Both the position numbers and the translations under genes were made by a program. A DNA stretch of 64,000 bases. Origin: an uncultured Prevotellaceae bacterium (GTDB lineage Bacteria > Bacteroidota > Bacteroidia > Bacteroidales > Muribaculaceae). Positions 17,181 through 25,454 of the stretch are shown here, piece after piece (within the stretch, counting starts at the first letter, position 1; each line of letters opens with the position of its first letter). Where the stretch lies: positions 1 to 64,000 of the forward strand of contig ONKU01000011.1 of NCBI GenBank assembly GCA_900318535.1, read 5' to 3'. The notes under the pieces were generated by a model. It saw only the letters and a program-made list of their open reading frames with translations, made no database searches and was not told where the DNA came from.

Positions 17181-19180
17181 TTACTTCTCGATGCGGATGC
17201 GGGCGTCAACGGCGGTGACGTGGTCGGGACCGGCCAGCAGCGGGTTGATGTCCATCTCCTTGATCTCAGGAGCATAGTGCAGCATGGTCGAGAGGCGGCA
17301 GATGATCCCTTGAGGGAGCGCACCATGTGCTCGGCCTCGGGCTGTGACAGCGGTGCAAGACCGAACTGCACGTCCTTGAGCACCTCAACGAAGATGCCGC
17401 CCAGACCGCACAGCACGTTGTGGCCGAAGGTGGGCTCGAACTTGGCGCCGATGAACAGCTCGGTACCGCTGATCATCTTCTGGATCATCACGGCGGTGGC
17501 GTCGGGAATCTGCATCATGCGGTCGAACTCAGCCTCGAGCTGTGCATCGTCCTTGACGTTGAGCGTCACGCCGCCCACGTCGCTCTTGTGCACGGGACCA
17601 ACGACCTTGACCACGATGGGATAACCCATCTCGCGCGCTGCGGCAACGAGTTCGTCACGGTTGGCCGATACCTTCTCGGGAACGACGGGGATAGCGGCAG
17701 CCTGCAGCAGGGCACGCACGTTGTCGGGGGCGATGTAGCCGTCTTCCTTGATGCCGTCGATGATGGCACGCACGGCCTTGACATCAACTTCGGGGCACAG
17801 GTTGTCGGCGGTAGCGGGCTTGGGCGTGTCGCTCACGCGGATGAGTGCTTCGGCCAGAGCCACCTCATCGGCAAAGTTCACATGACCCTTGTCAATGAAC
17901 TCCTTCACCTCGCGGCCGGCGATGTTCAGGCACGGCAGGACGGGGAAGATGGGCTTCTTGCAGGTGAGCATCTTCTCGTGCAGCACGTTGTAGGCGTCGT
18001 CGCAGGGAACCAGGCCCGGCGTGCCAAAGATGACCACGATGGCGTCCACGTTGTCGTAGCGCTTCTCACAGAAGTCGATGCAGATGCCCAGGTGCTCGGG
18101 GGTACCTGTTGCCAGGAAGTCGATGGGGTTGGCTACCGATGAACCGGGATAGAGCTGTGCCTTGAGTTCCTCGCCGATCTTGGCATCGAGCAGGGGCACG
18201 TTCATGCCGCCCTTGCTCAGGGCGTCGGTCAGCATCACGCCGGGACCGCCGGCGTGGGTAACGATGGCCACATTCTTGCCGGTCATCTCGGGCAGGGTGA
18301 GCACACAGCCGATGGTAGTCAACTGGTCGCGCGAGTAGCAGCGCACGATGCCGGCCTTGCGGAACAGGGCATCGACGGCGGTGTCGCTCGATGCGATGGC
18401 ACCGGTGTGGCTGGATGCGGCACGGCTACCACTCTCGCTGGAACCCGACTTGACGGCGGCGATGCGGCAACCCTTGCTGATGAGCGAGCGGGCATGCTTG
18501 AGCAGGCGCTCGGGGTGAGAGATGTTCTCGATATAGAGCAGCTTGACCTTGGAGTCGCGCTCGGGGTCAAAATGTTCGTCCATGTATTCCAGCACGTCCT
18601 CGATGCCGATTTGCTTGCCGTTACCGATCGACCACACGCTGTTGAACTGCAGGCCCTTGCTCACGCCCGAGTCGATGATGAACACGGCGGTAGCGCCCGA
18701 GCCGCTGATGAAGTCGGCTCCCTTGGGGCTTAGGGCGGGGATGGGCAGTGTGAACACGCTGTGGTGGTTGGTGGTCAACAAGCCGATGCAGTTGGGGCCG
18801 ATGAGCGCGGCACCGTACTTCTCGCAAGTGTCCAGGATGTGCTGCTCGAGCAGGGCACCCTCGTGGGTCTCCTCGCCAAAGCCGGCACTGATAATGATGA
18901 ACGCGCGTACGCCCTTATTCTCGGTCAGGTAGTCGACATACTCGGGGCAGTACTTGGCTGCCACCACCAGGATGGCCAGGTCGGCGTTGGGCAGGTCCTT
19001 CATGTCGTGATGGGCCTGGATGCCTTGTACGACGTCCTCTTTGGGGTTAAGGACGTAGAGGTCACCCTTAAAACCGCCCTGCTTCAAGTTGCGCACGATA
19101 GCGCCACCGGGCTTCTGCTCGTTGTTGCTGCCGCCAATGACGACAATACTCTTAGGATTCAGTAATTGCTGGTTAATCAT
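17181..19180 (-). pseudogene. ADP-forming acyl-CoA synthetase (alpha-beta fusion) with a C-terminal frameshift
   Basis: Residues 1 to about 623 are a normal ADP-forming acyl-CoA synthetase, which makes ATP and a free acid from an acyl-CoA. Visible parts are the CoA-binding domain (LLNPKSIVVIGGSNNEQKPG), the ligase-type domains with the SHTGA phospho-histidine region, and the ATP-grasp beta part (MGYPIVVKVVGPVHKSDVGG, then LCGLGGIFVEVLKD). After MVRSLKG near 17309 the frame changes. The family C-terminus resumes in another frame (IICRLSTMLHYAPEIKEMDI, NPLLAGPDHV) and ends at a stop at 17181. About 20 residues usual in the family are absent at the junction, so an out-of-frame deletion (or collapsed assembly) is likely. 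Divergent from iorAB, its expected pathway partner. Confidence 0.82.
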
Positions 19181-19197
19181 TGTTATTCTTTTTTATT

Positions 19198-19222
19198 GTA
19201 GAGACGCAAAATCTTGCGTCTC
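19198..19222. repeat. GTAGAGACGCAA palindromic repeat, copy 1
   Basis: A 9-base perfect inverted repeat (GAGACGCAA, loop AATC, TTGCGTCTC) in the predicted leader of the acyl-CoA synthetase gene. A near-identical palindrome occurs at 61059-61086. I recall similar sequences as frequent intergenic repeats in Bacteroidales. Confidence 0.75.
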
Positions 19223-19255
19223 AAATCTTTGGTTTATGTTCTTTCATTCTGGCGG

Positions 19256-19263
19256 CAAAGGTA
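19256..19263 (-). promoter_or_regulatory. -7 box for the acyl-CoA synthetase gene
   Basis: Minus-strand TACCTTTG at 19263-19256 is a perfect -7 element about 75 bases before the start codon. A -33 TTTG at the right distance was not found. The palindromic repeat lies between this box and the gene. Confidence 0.5.
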
Positions 19264-19333
19264 CACAAAATAATCGACAAACCGTTGACGGCTGGGAGAT
19301 AATTCGGTTATTTGGTCAAAAATGCTTAAAAAA

Positions 19334-19365
19334 TTTGTAGGGTGAGGATTATATGTGTAACTTTG
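19334..19365 (+). promoter_or_regulatory. Promoter of iorA-iorB-aminotransferase
   Basis: TTTG at 19334-19337, a 20-base spacer and TAACTTTG at 19358-19365 match the consensus. The leader is about 60 bases. It is divergent from the acyl-CoA synthetase promoter. Confidence 0.72.
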
Positions 19366-19428
19366 TGACTTCAAAGAAACTTCTAATACATTTTTAAAGA
19401 GAGATAATACTAGTTAAACCTTATAATA

Positions 19429-21039
19429 ATGAGAAAGTTACTCTTAGGTGATGAGGCTATCGCCCAGGGTGCGCTTGACGCGGGCCTGAGTGGCGTGTAT
19501 GCCTATCCAGGTACTCCCTCGACCGAGATCACGGAGTACATTCAGAATTCCAAGTTAGCGGTGGAACGCAACGTTCATCGCCGCTGGTGTACCAACGAAA
19601 AGACGGCGATGGAGGCTGCCCTCGGCATGTCCTTCATGGGCAAGCGCGCCCTGGTCTGCATGAAGCATGTGGGCCTGAACGTGTGCGCCGACCCGTTCGT
19701 TAACTCGGGCATGACGGGTGTGAACGGCGGTCTGGTGGTCCTCGTGGCCGACGACCCCTCGATGCACTCCTCCCAGGACGAGCAGGACAGCCGCTTCTAT
19801 GGCAAGTTCGCGATGATTCCCACGCTGGAGCCCAGCACCCAGCAGGAGGCCTATGACATGATGGAGAAGGCCTACGAGCTGAGCGAGGAGGTTTGCCTCC
19901 CCGTGCTCATGCGCGTGACCACCCGCATGGCCCACAGCCGTGCCGTTGTCGAGGTGAAGGAAACTCCGCGTGCCGAGAACGAATTGAACTATGACGCCAA
20001 GGCCAGCCACTGGGTATTGCTCCCCGGCAACGCCATCAAGCGCAACATCACGGTCACCGGCCAGCAGGCCGAGCTCGAGGAGCGTGCCGTCAAGAGCGAG
20101 TACAACAAGTACATCGACGGTGCTGACCACTCGATGGGTGTCATCGCCACCGGTATCGCTTATAACTATCTGATGGAATGCTATCCCGACGGTTGCCCCT
20201 ATCCCGTGCTCAAAATCAGCCAGTATCCCATGCCCAAGGAGCTCATCCGCCGCATGACCGCCGAGTGTGATGCCGTCCTCATCGCCGAGGAAGGCCAGCC
20301 CTTCGTCGAGGACCTGGTGCGTGGCGTGATGCCCGGCAATGCCGAGATCAAAGGCCGCCTCACCGGCGAACTGCCCCGTACTGGCGAGCTGAACCCCGAC
20401 GCATTGAAGAATGCTCTGGGTCTGCCCGTGAGCGAGGGTTATCCCAGCTGTGAGAATGTCGCTCCGCGTCCCCCCGCATTGTGCCAGGGCTGCGGTCACC
20501 GCGACGTCTACACCGCCCTCAACGAGGTGTTGAAGGAGTATCCCAACGCCCGCGTGTTTGGCGACATCGGTTGCTACACTTTGGGCTTCATGCCTCCCTT
20601 CAAGGCCATCCATTCGTGTGTTGACATGGGTGCCAGCATCACCATGGCCAAGGGTGCCGCCGATGCCGGCCAGTGGCCCGCAGTTGCCATCATCGGTGAC
20701 TCCACCTTCACCCACTCAGGTATGACGGGTCTGCTCGATGCCATCAACGAGAATGCCAACATCACCGTCATCATCAGCGACAACCTCACCACCGGCATGA
20801 CGGGTGGTCAGGACTCGGCAGGCACCAACAAGTTTGAGGCCATCTGCCGTGGCTTGGGTATGACCGACGAGCACCTCAAGGTGGTTGTCCCCCTGCCCAA
20901 GAACATGCCCGAAATCACGCAGGTCATGCGTGACGAGATCAACTATCGCGGCACCAGCGTGATTATCCCGCGCCGCGAGTGCATGCAAACATTACAACGT
21001 CATCTCAAACAAAAGAAAGCACAGGAGGCAAAGCAATGA
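19429..21039 (+). CDS. iorA: Indolepyruvate:ferredoxin oxidoreductase alpha subunit
   Basis: A 536-residue thiamine pyrophosphate enzyme subunit that oxidatively decarboxylates aryl-pyruvates to aryl-acetyl-CoA, reducing ferredoxin. The N-terminal part (LLLGDEAIAQGALDAGLSGV, then YPGTPSTEITEY) and the TPP-binding half (FGDIGCYTLGFMPP, AIIGDSTFTHSGMTGLLDAI) are diagnostic, as is LCQGCGHRDVYTAL. The protein ends shortly after IIPRRECMQTL. The C-terminal ferredoxin-like domain with Cys-x2-Cys-x2-Cys clusters found in archaeal IorA is absent, so electrons must leave by another route or partner. The stop overlaps iorB in an ATGA arrangement. Confidence 0.93.
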   Translation: MRKLLLGDEAIAQGALDAGLSGVYAYPGTPSTEITEYIQNSKLAVERNVHRRWCTNEKTAMEAALGMSFMGKRALVCMKHVGLNVCADPFVNSGMTGVNGGLVVLVADDPSMHSSQDEQDSRFYGKFAMIPTLEPSTQQEAYDMMEKAYELSEEVCLPVLMRVTTRMAHSRAVVEVKETPRAENELNYDAKASHWVLLPGNAIKRNITVTGQQAELEERAVKSEYNKYIDGADHSMGVIATGIAYNYLMECYPDGCPYPVLKISQYPMPKELIRRMTAECDAVLIAEEGQPFVEDLVRGVMPGNAEIKGRLTGELPRTGELNPDALKNALGLPVSEGYPSCENVAPRPPALCQGCGHRDVYTALNEVLKEYPNARVFGDIGCYTLGFMPPFKAIHSCVDMGASITMAKGAADAGQWPAVAIIGDSTFTHSGMTGLLDAINENANITVIISDNLTTGMTGGQDSAGTNKFEAICRGLGMTDEHLKVVVPLPKNMPEITQVMRDEINYRGTSVIIPRRECMQTLQRHLKQKKAQEAKQ

Positions 21040-21608
21040 AAACTGATATCATCCTTTGCGGCGTGGGTGGACAAGGTATCCTCTCCATCGCCACCGTGAT
21101 TGGCGAAGCAGCCATGCACGAGAATCTTTATATCAAGCAGGCCGAGGTTCACGGTATGTCGCAGCGTGGCGGTGACGTGCAGTCCAACCTGCGCATCAGC
21201 AGCAACCCCATCCACAGCGACCTGATCGCTAAGGGATCGGCCGACGTCATCATCTCGATGGAGCCGATGGAGGCCCTGCGCTACCTGCCTTTCTTGAGCA
21301 AGGAGGGCTGGATCATCACTTCCAGCAAACCCTTTGTCAACATCCCCAACTACCCCGAGGTGGACACCGTGATGGCCGACCTGGCCAAGGTGAAGAACGT
21401 CATCATCCTCGACATCGAGCAGTTGGCCAAGGATAACGAGATTCCCCGCTCGGCCAACGTCATCCTGCTGGGTGCTGCCCAGAAGGCCCTCGGCATCGAG
21501 TATGAGAAACTGGAGAACGCTATCCGCCGCGTCTTTGGCCGCAAGGGCGACGCCGTGGTAGATGCCAACCTCAAGGCACTTGCCATCGGAAAGGAGGCCC
21601 AGCGATGA
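21036..21608 (+). CDS. iorB: Indolepyruvate:ferredoxin oxidoreductase beta subunit
   Basis: A 190-residue subunit with the family start MKTDIILCGVGGQGILSIAT and the motif AEVHGMSQRGGDVQSNLRIS. The chosen ATG at 21036 overlaps the iorA stop. An AGGAGG 8 bases upstream, within the iorA frame, supports this start over the in-frame ATG at 20979. It ends in an ATGA overlap with the aminotransferase, so three genes are translationally linked. Confidence 0.94.
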   Translation: MKTDIILCGVGGQGILSIATVIGEAAMHENLYIKQAEVHGMSQRGGDVQSNLRISSNPIHSDLIAKGSADVIISMEPMEALRYLPFLSKEGWIITSSKPFVNIPNYPEVDTVMADLAKVKNVIILDIEQLAKDNEIPRSANVILLGAAQKALGIEYEKLENAIRRVFGRKGDAVVDANLKALAIGKEAQR

Positions 21609-22921
21609 GACCCACTCCCATTAGCCGCGAGATTATCGACCGCGCGATTGACGAGTATGGCATCATCGACTATGCCAACGCCACCATCCGTGAGGTGAAG
21701 GCCATCGCCGAGCGTGCCGAGCGTGAGTCGGGACAGGAGTTCATCAAGATGGAAATGGGTATTCCCGGCCTGCCCGCAGCCAAGATCGGTGTCGAGGCAC
21801 AGATCAAGGCCCTGCAGAACGGCTGCGCCCGCCTGTATCCCGCCTTGCCTGGTGAGCCGATGATCAAGGACGCTACTTCGCGTTTCATCAAGGCGTTCAT
21901 CGACATTGACATCCCCGCCGAGTGCTGTATTCCCACCGTCGGCTCGATGCAGGGTACCTTTGCCTCGTTGCTCACCATCACCCAGAGCAACAAGAAGAAG
22001 AACAAGGCCCTGTTTATCGACCCCGGTTTCCCCGTGCAGAAACTCCAGCTGGAGATTCAGGATGTGCCTTACGAGACCTTCGACATCTACGAGTTCCGCG
22101 GCAAGAAGCTGCGTGCCAAGCTCGAGGAATATATGGCCAAGGGCGACGTTTGCTGCTTGATCTACAGCAACCCCAACAATCCCGCTTGGATTTGCCTGAC
22201 CGACGACGAGTTGCGTGACATCGGTGAACTGGCTACCAAGTATGACGTGATTGTGCTCGAAGACCTGGCCTACTTCGCCATGGACTTCCGTCTGGACATC
22301 AGCAAGCCCTTTGAGCCGCCCTTCCAGCCCAGCGTGGCCAAGTACACCGACAACTACATCATGCACATCAGTGGCAGCAAGGCCTTCTCCTATGCTGGCG
22401 AGCGCATCGCTATGACCTGCATCAGCCCGGCCATCTTCAACCGCCACTATCCCGATTTGTCGGCCCGCTACGACGGCCTGCCCTTCGGCAAGGTGTTCAT
22501 CACCCGCACGCTCTATGCCCTCTCATCGGGCACGAGCCATAGTGCCCAGTATGCGCTTGCCGCCATCATGGACGCTGCCAGCAACGGTGAGTACCACTTC
22601 CGTGACGACGTCATCGTCTATGGCGAGCGCGCCCACAAGCTCAAAGAGATTTTCACGCGCCATGGCTTCCGCATCGTTTACGGCATGGACGGCGACCAAC
22701 CCATTGCCGACGGTTTCTACTTCACCATCGGCTACGGCAACATGACCAGCGGTCAGTTGGCACGTGAACTGATGTACTACGGCGTGAGCGCCATCTGCCT
22801 GGCCACCACCGGATCATGGCAGGAAGGTCTGCGCGTGTGCACCTCGTTCATCCAGGATCACCAGTACGACATCCTCGATGAGCGCATGGCCATCTTTGCC
22901 GAGAACAACCCCATCGGCTAA
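21605..22921 (+). CDS. Fold-type I aminotransferase (aromatic or broad range)
   Basis: A 438-residue PLP-dependent aminotransferase. The substrate and cofactor motif YSNPNNPAW, the Asp-containing VIVLEDLAYFAMDFR strand and the PLP lysine in HISGSKAFSYAGERIAM are visible. It starts in an ATGA overlap with iorB, preceded by AGGAGG within the iorB frame. Location implies it converts aromatic amino acids to the aryl-pyruvates used by IorAB, or runs in reverse for synthesis from aryl-acetates; the exact substrate is inferred. The long N-terminal helix region (IIDRAIDEYGIIDYANATIR) is typical of the Bacteroidales members beside iorAB. Confidence 0.87.
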   Translation: MRPTPISREIIDRAIDEYGIIDYANATIREVKAIAERAERESGQEFIKMEMGIPGLPAAKIGVEAQIKALQNGCARLYPALPGEPMIKDATSRFIKAFIDIDIPAECCIPTVGSMQGTFASLLTITQSNKKKNKALFIDPGFPVQKLQLEIQDVPYETFDIYEFRGKKLRAKLEEYMAKGDVCCLIYSNPNNPAWICLTDDELRDIGELATKYDVIVLEDLAYFAMDFRLDISKPFEPPFQPSVAKYTDNYIMHISGSKAFSYAGERIAMTCISPAIFNRHYPDLSARYDGLPFGKVFITRTLYALSSGTSHSAQYALAAIMDAASNGEYHFRDDVIVYGERAHKLKEIFTRHGFRIVYGMDGDQPIADGFYFTIGYGNMTSGQLARELMYYGVSAICLATTGSWQEGLRVCTSFIQDHQYDILDERMAIFAENNPIG

Positions 22922-22970
22922 ACGAATTTAGATGAGAAGTTAAGAAACTGTATTTTATAAGTACACGCAC

Positions 22971-23005
22971 ATAGTAGCGGGAGCCAATACGGCTCCCGCT
23001 ACTAT
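22971..23005. terminator. Bidirectional terminator
   Basis: A perfect 15-base stem (22971-22985 with 22991-23005) with a five-base loop, between the aminotransferase (plus) and the precursor-like gene at 23029 (minus). AT-rich on both sides; the T-tracts are short. Confidence 0.8.
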
Positions 23006-23028
23006 TATAACAAATTTTGGGGCAGTGT

Positions 23029-23670
23029 TTATTCCTTATTAATGGGTGTAACAACCTCGGCGATGAAGTTGGCGACGCGACGCAGGGTGCCGAGTTGCTT
23101 CAGCATATCTTCGGTGAGCTGCACTTCGAAGCGGTCTGCTATCTCTTGTTGCAGCATTTCCAATTGCTTGGAATCCATCATGAGATCACGAACGAGGTCG
23201 CGGTCTTCTCTTAAAATGATGTGGCCTGTGACATTGGAATCAAGTGGCCTCTGGCGACAATAATCCATGAGCGCCTCGAGAATCACGTCGGCAGCTTCCT
23301 GCTTATCGTTGGCCGCGATGGAGCGCAACTCTTCGGGCCCGACAGACTGATACCTGGGAGGTGGAGGCCCGTAAACCTCGGCAATCGACTGGTTAATGGA
23401 ATCTTGACGTTGTGCCTTGTGAATGGACGGCGGTGGCCCATAAACTTTGGGTATATCACGCGGGTCGCGCCTGATCTGCTCCATGGCAAACAACTCGTCA
23501 AAATCAAATACATCGCCACCAATCGAGACAGCGTCGGCTGCAGTTAGCTCGACATCGTTGATTGGCGGTTGTGATGCCGGTGATCCAGAGATAATGCCTG
23601 GGGTGAGCCCTGCGGCAACCACTGCACTGACAGCCGTGATTGATTTTCTTCCTTTATTCTTCTTTTTCAT
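23029..23670 (-). CDS. Radical-SAM-associated VYGPP/ACP-like protein, paralogue B
   Basis: A 213-residue protein that does not match any family I can name. Residues 1-63 are nearly identical to paralogue A: a Lys-rich start, a hydrophobic stretch (TAVSAVVAAGLTPGI) resembling a signal or leader, then TAADAVSIGGDVFDFDELFA. Two VYGPPP motifs follow at residues 76-81 and 99-104. Residues about 128-210 look like an acyl carrier protein: DLVRDLMMDSKQLEMLQQEI aligns with the ACP serine region, keeping Asp166-Ser167, and FEVQLTEDMLKQLGTLRRVA matches helix III onward. The gene follows paralogue A by 11 bases. It is probably a substrate of the upstream radical SAM enzyme, which is inferred from context and the repeated motif. 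Confidence 0.75.
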   Translation of the reverse strand: MKKKNKGRKSITAVSAVVAAGLTPGIISGSPASQPPINDVELTAADAVSIGGDVFDFDELFAMEQIRRDPRDIPKVYGPPPSIHKAQRQDSINQSIAEVYGPPPPRYQSVGPEELRSIAANDKQEAADVILEALMDYCRQRPLDSNVTGHIILREDRDLVRDLMMDSKQLEMLQQEIADRFEVQLTEDMLKQLGTLRRVANFIAEVVTPINKE

Positions 23671-23681
23671 CGTGTTATGAA

Positions 23682-24347
23682 TTACTCCTCAATGGGTTTA
23701 ACCACTTCAACAATGAATTTGGAAAGGCGATCCAATGTATTGAGTCGCTTGAGCATGTCGTCCGATATCTGAACATCATAGTTTTCCTCTATCTCGTCAC
23801 GCAGAATTTGCAGTTGCTCAAAATCCAACTTCAAGTCCTTGGTGAGGTCAGTATCAGGACCGATAGTGGCATCGGAAATATTAAGCTTGCGGGTAATCCA
23901 ATATGTGATGTCCTCTTGAATGTAGCCTATGGCTCTATCTTTACTGTCGGCTGCGATTTGGCGTAACTCTTCTGCTATTGACATTCGGAGCATAGATGGG
24001 GGGCCGTAAACAAGCTCTCTAGCCTCCATCGCACGGCGGATGGAATCCTCTCGCATCTTGGCACGTATGGCTGCTTGCCGTTCATCGTCATCTTTTGCTA
24101 TGGGAGGCGGAGGACCGTAAACGGTTTTTGGGTGCTGTTGCTCGGTAACGACTTGTTGCATGGCAAACAGCTCGTCAAAATCGAACACATCACCGCCAAT
24201 CGAGACAGCGTCGGCGGCAGTGATCTCGACATCAGGTATAGGTGGCTGTGAGGCAGGAGCACCGGTAACAATGCCTGGTGTGAGGCCTGCAGCGACCACC
24301 GCACCTACAGCGGTGAGCGATTTTTTCCCTTTGTTTTTCTTTTTCAT
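23682..24347 (-). CDS. Radical-SAM-associated VYGPP/ACP-like protein, paralogue A
   Basis: A 221-residue paralogue of the next gene. Residues 1-63 are the shared leader-like region; VYGPPPP lies at 76-82 and VYGPP at 113-117, separated by a charged helical spacer rich in Arg, Glu and Met. Residues about 135-218 resemble an acyl carrier protein (DTDLTKDLKLDFEQLQILRD, then YDVQISDDMLKRLNTLDRLS), but the position of the phosphopantetheine serine is Phe176, so this copy could not be modified there. Its ATG overlaps the radical SAM stop codon (ATGA), which suggests a functional unit. The N-terminal hydrophobic stretch may mean export or membrane association; no lipobox cysteine is present. Function unknown. 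Confidence 0.75.
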   Translation of the reverse strand: MKKKNKGKKSLTAVGAVVAAGLTPGIVTGAPASQPPIPDVEITAADAVSIGGDVFDFDELFAMQQVVTEQQHPKTVYGPPPPIAKDDDERQAAIRAKMREDSIRRAMEARELVYGPPSMLRMSIAEELRQIAADSKDRAIGYIQEDITYWITRKLNISDATIGPDTDLTKDLKLDFEQLQILRDEIEENYDVQISDDMLKRLNTLDRLSKFIVEVVKPIEE

Positions 24348-25429
24348 TGTGTTGTATTATTAAGTTTAATGTTCTTCAGTCGGTTATAGTGACATAACAT
24401 CAAGTCACCATTTTCGTCGCGCAGGTGGAAACCGTTGCCCTCGCAATAGCGGAAAGCTTCACAGTCACGACATGGACCACGCCGCATCCACTCGCGGTCG
24501 CGGTATGGCTCAAAACGGCTCTCCCAGACGTCCCAAAAGCGGTCGCGGTAGATATTTCCCTGGTTGTAATCGCTGCGGATACTCAGGCACCCCGATATGG
24601 CGCCATCGGCACGGATGCTTGCCACCGTCAGCCCGGCTTGGCAATTGAAGAAATAGTCGCGCACAAGCCCTTCATAGGCGCCCAGATAGCCCTCGCAGGA
24701 ATAACTCAGGTTGATTTTTCCCTCGCGGCGTGTGAGAACAATGAAATTGAGCAAGTCACGGAACTGTTCGTCGGTGAGCTGCAGACTATCGTCATCAGCA
24801 GCACGTCCCATGGGGATGATGGTAAAGCAGCGCCAGTGGGTGACGCCAGCCTCAATCAGTAGTTTCTTGAGCTCTTCCAGCCTGTTGATGTTGCGGCTGT
24901 TCACACAGGTAATCACGTCCCACGTTAGGTCGGGGATGGTCTGCACGGCTTCAACGGCTCGCATGGCGCGGTCGAAGCCCGTAGAGGAGTTGCGCAGCCA
25001 ATTGTGGTCATCGCGGGTGCCGTCCACGTCAATGGCAAGGGTATTGATGCCCGCTTGGGCCATTTCATGGGCAACAGCGCGGTCAAGGGTGATACCATTG
25101 GTCACCAGTCCCCACATGAAGCCGCGTTCACGGATGGCACGCCCGCAGTCCATTAGGTCTGGACGTACCAGCGGCTCGCCGCCCACGGTGTTCACCAGCA
25201 CCTGTCTGGGGTTGCAGTGTGCCGCCACATCGTCGAGCACGGGCAGGAAGTCGGCAAGCGGCATGTCGGGCACGGCAGACACCTTCAGGCAGTCGCTGCC
25301 GCAGTGCCGGCACGCCATGTTGCAGCGCAGGGTACATTCCCAAAACAGCTGCCGCAAGGGGTGCTTGCGTTTGAGCCGCTCCACGTGGTCATGTGTGGCC
25401 TCCAAGTATTGTTGTTGTAGCACATTCAT
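24344..25429 (-). CDS. Radical SAM/SPASM maturase (resembles the rSAM/lipoprotein-system family)
   Basis: A 361-residue protein. The radical SAM cluster CNMACRHC (Cys36, Cys40, Cys43) follows LRQLFWECTLR, and VGGEPLVRPDL is the SAM-binding GGEP motif. The C-terminal third is a SPASM domain with an array of cysteines (ISGCLSIRSD, GPCRDCEAFRYCEGNGFHLR and a final LCHY) for auxiliary iron-sulfur clusters, typical of peptide-modifying enzymes. From memory it closely resembles the Bacteroides family TIGR04133, which pairs with lipoproteins bearing a YGxP motif. Here it is followed by two VYGPP proteins instead. It has its own promoter and forms an operon with them. Reaction not predictable from sequence. 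Confidence 0.88.
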   Translation of the reverse strand: MNVLQQQYLEATHDHVERLKRKHPLRQLFWECTLRCNMACRHCGSDCLKVSAVPDMPLADFLPVLDDVAAHCNPRQVLVNTVGGEPLVRPDLMDCGRAIRERGFMWGLVTNGITLDRAVAHEMAQAGINTLAIDVDGTRDDHNWLRNSSTGFDRAMRAVEAVQTIPDLTWDVITCVNSRNINRLEELKKLLIEAGVTHWRCFTIIPMGRAADDDSLQLTDEQFRDLLNFIVLTRREGKINLSYSCEGYLGAYEGLVRDYFFNCQAGLTVASIRADGAISGCLSIRSDYNQGNIYRDRFWDVWESRFEPYRDREWMRRGPCRDCEAFRYCEGNGFHLRDENGDLMLCHYNRLKNIKLNNTTQ

Positions 25430-25454
25430 GAGCCAACAAATTTATTGATATTCG

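Noticed and set aside
16916-17309. Uninterrupted 754-residue reading of the acyl-CoA synthetase
   Set aside because: After MVRSLKG the continued frame is Ser/Arg/Thr-rich and unlike the family, while the family C-terminus is found in another frame ending at 17181; the long frame is an accident of the lesion.
24344-25429. PqqE or anaerobic sulfatase maturase identity for the radical SAM protein
   Set aside because: No pqq genes or sulfatases are nearby, and the N- and C-terminal blocks fit the Bacteroides rSAM/lipoprotein-system enzymes better from memory.
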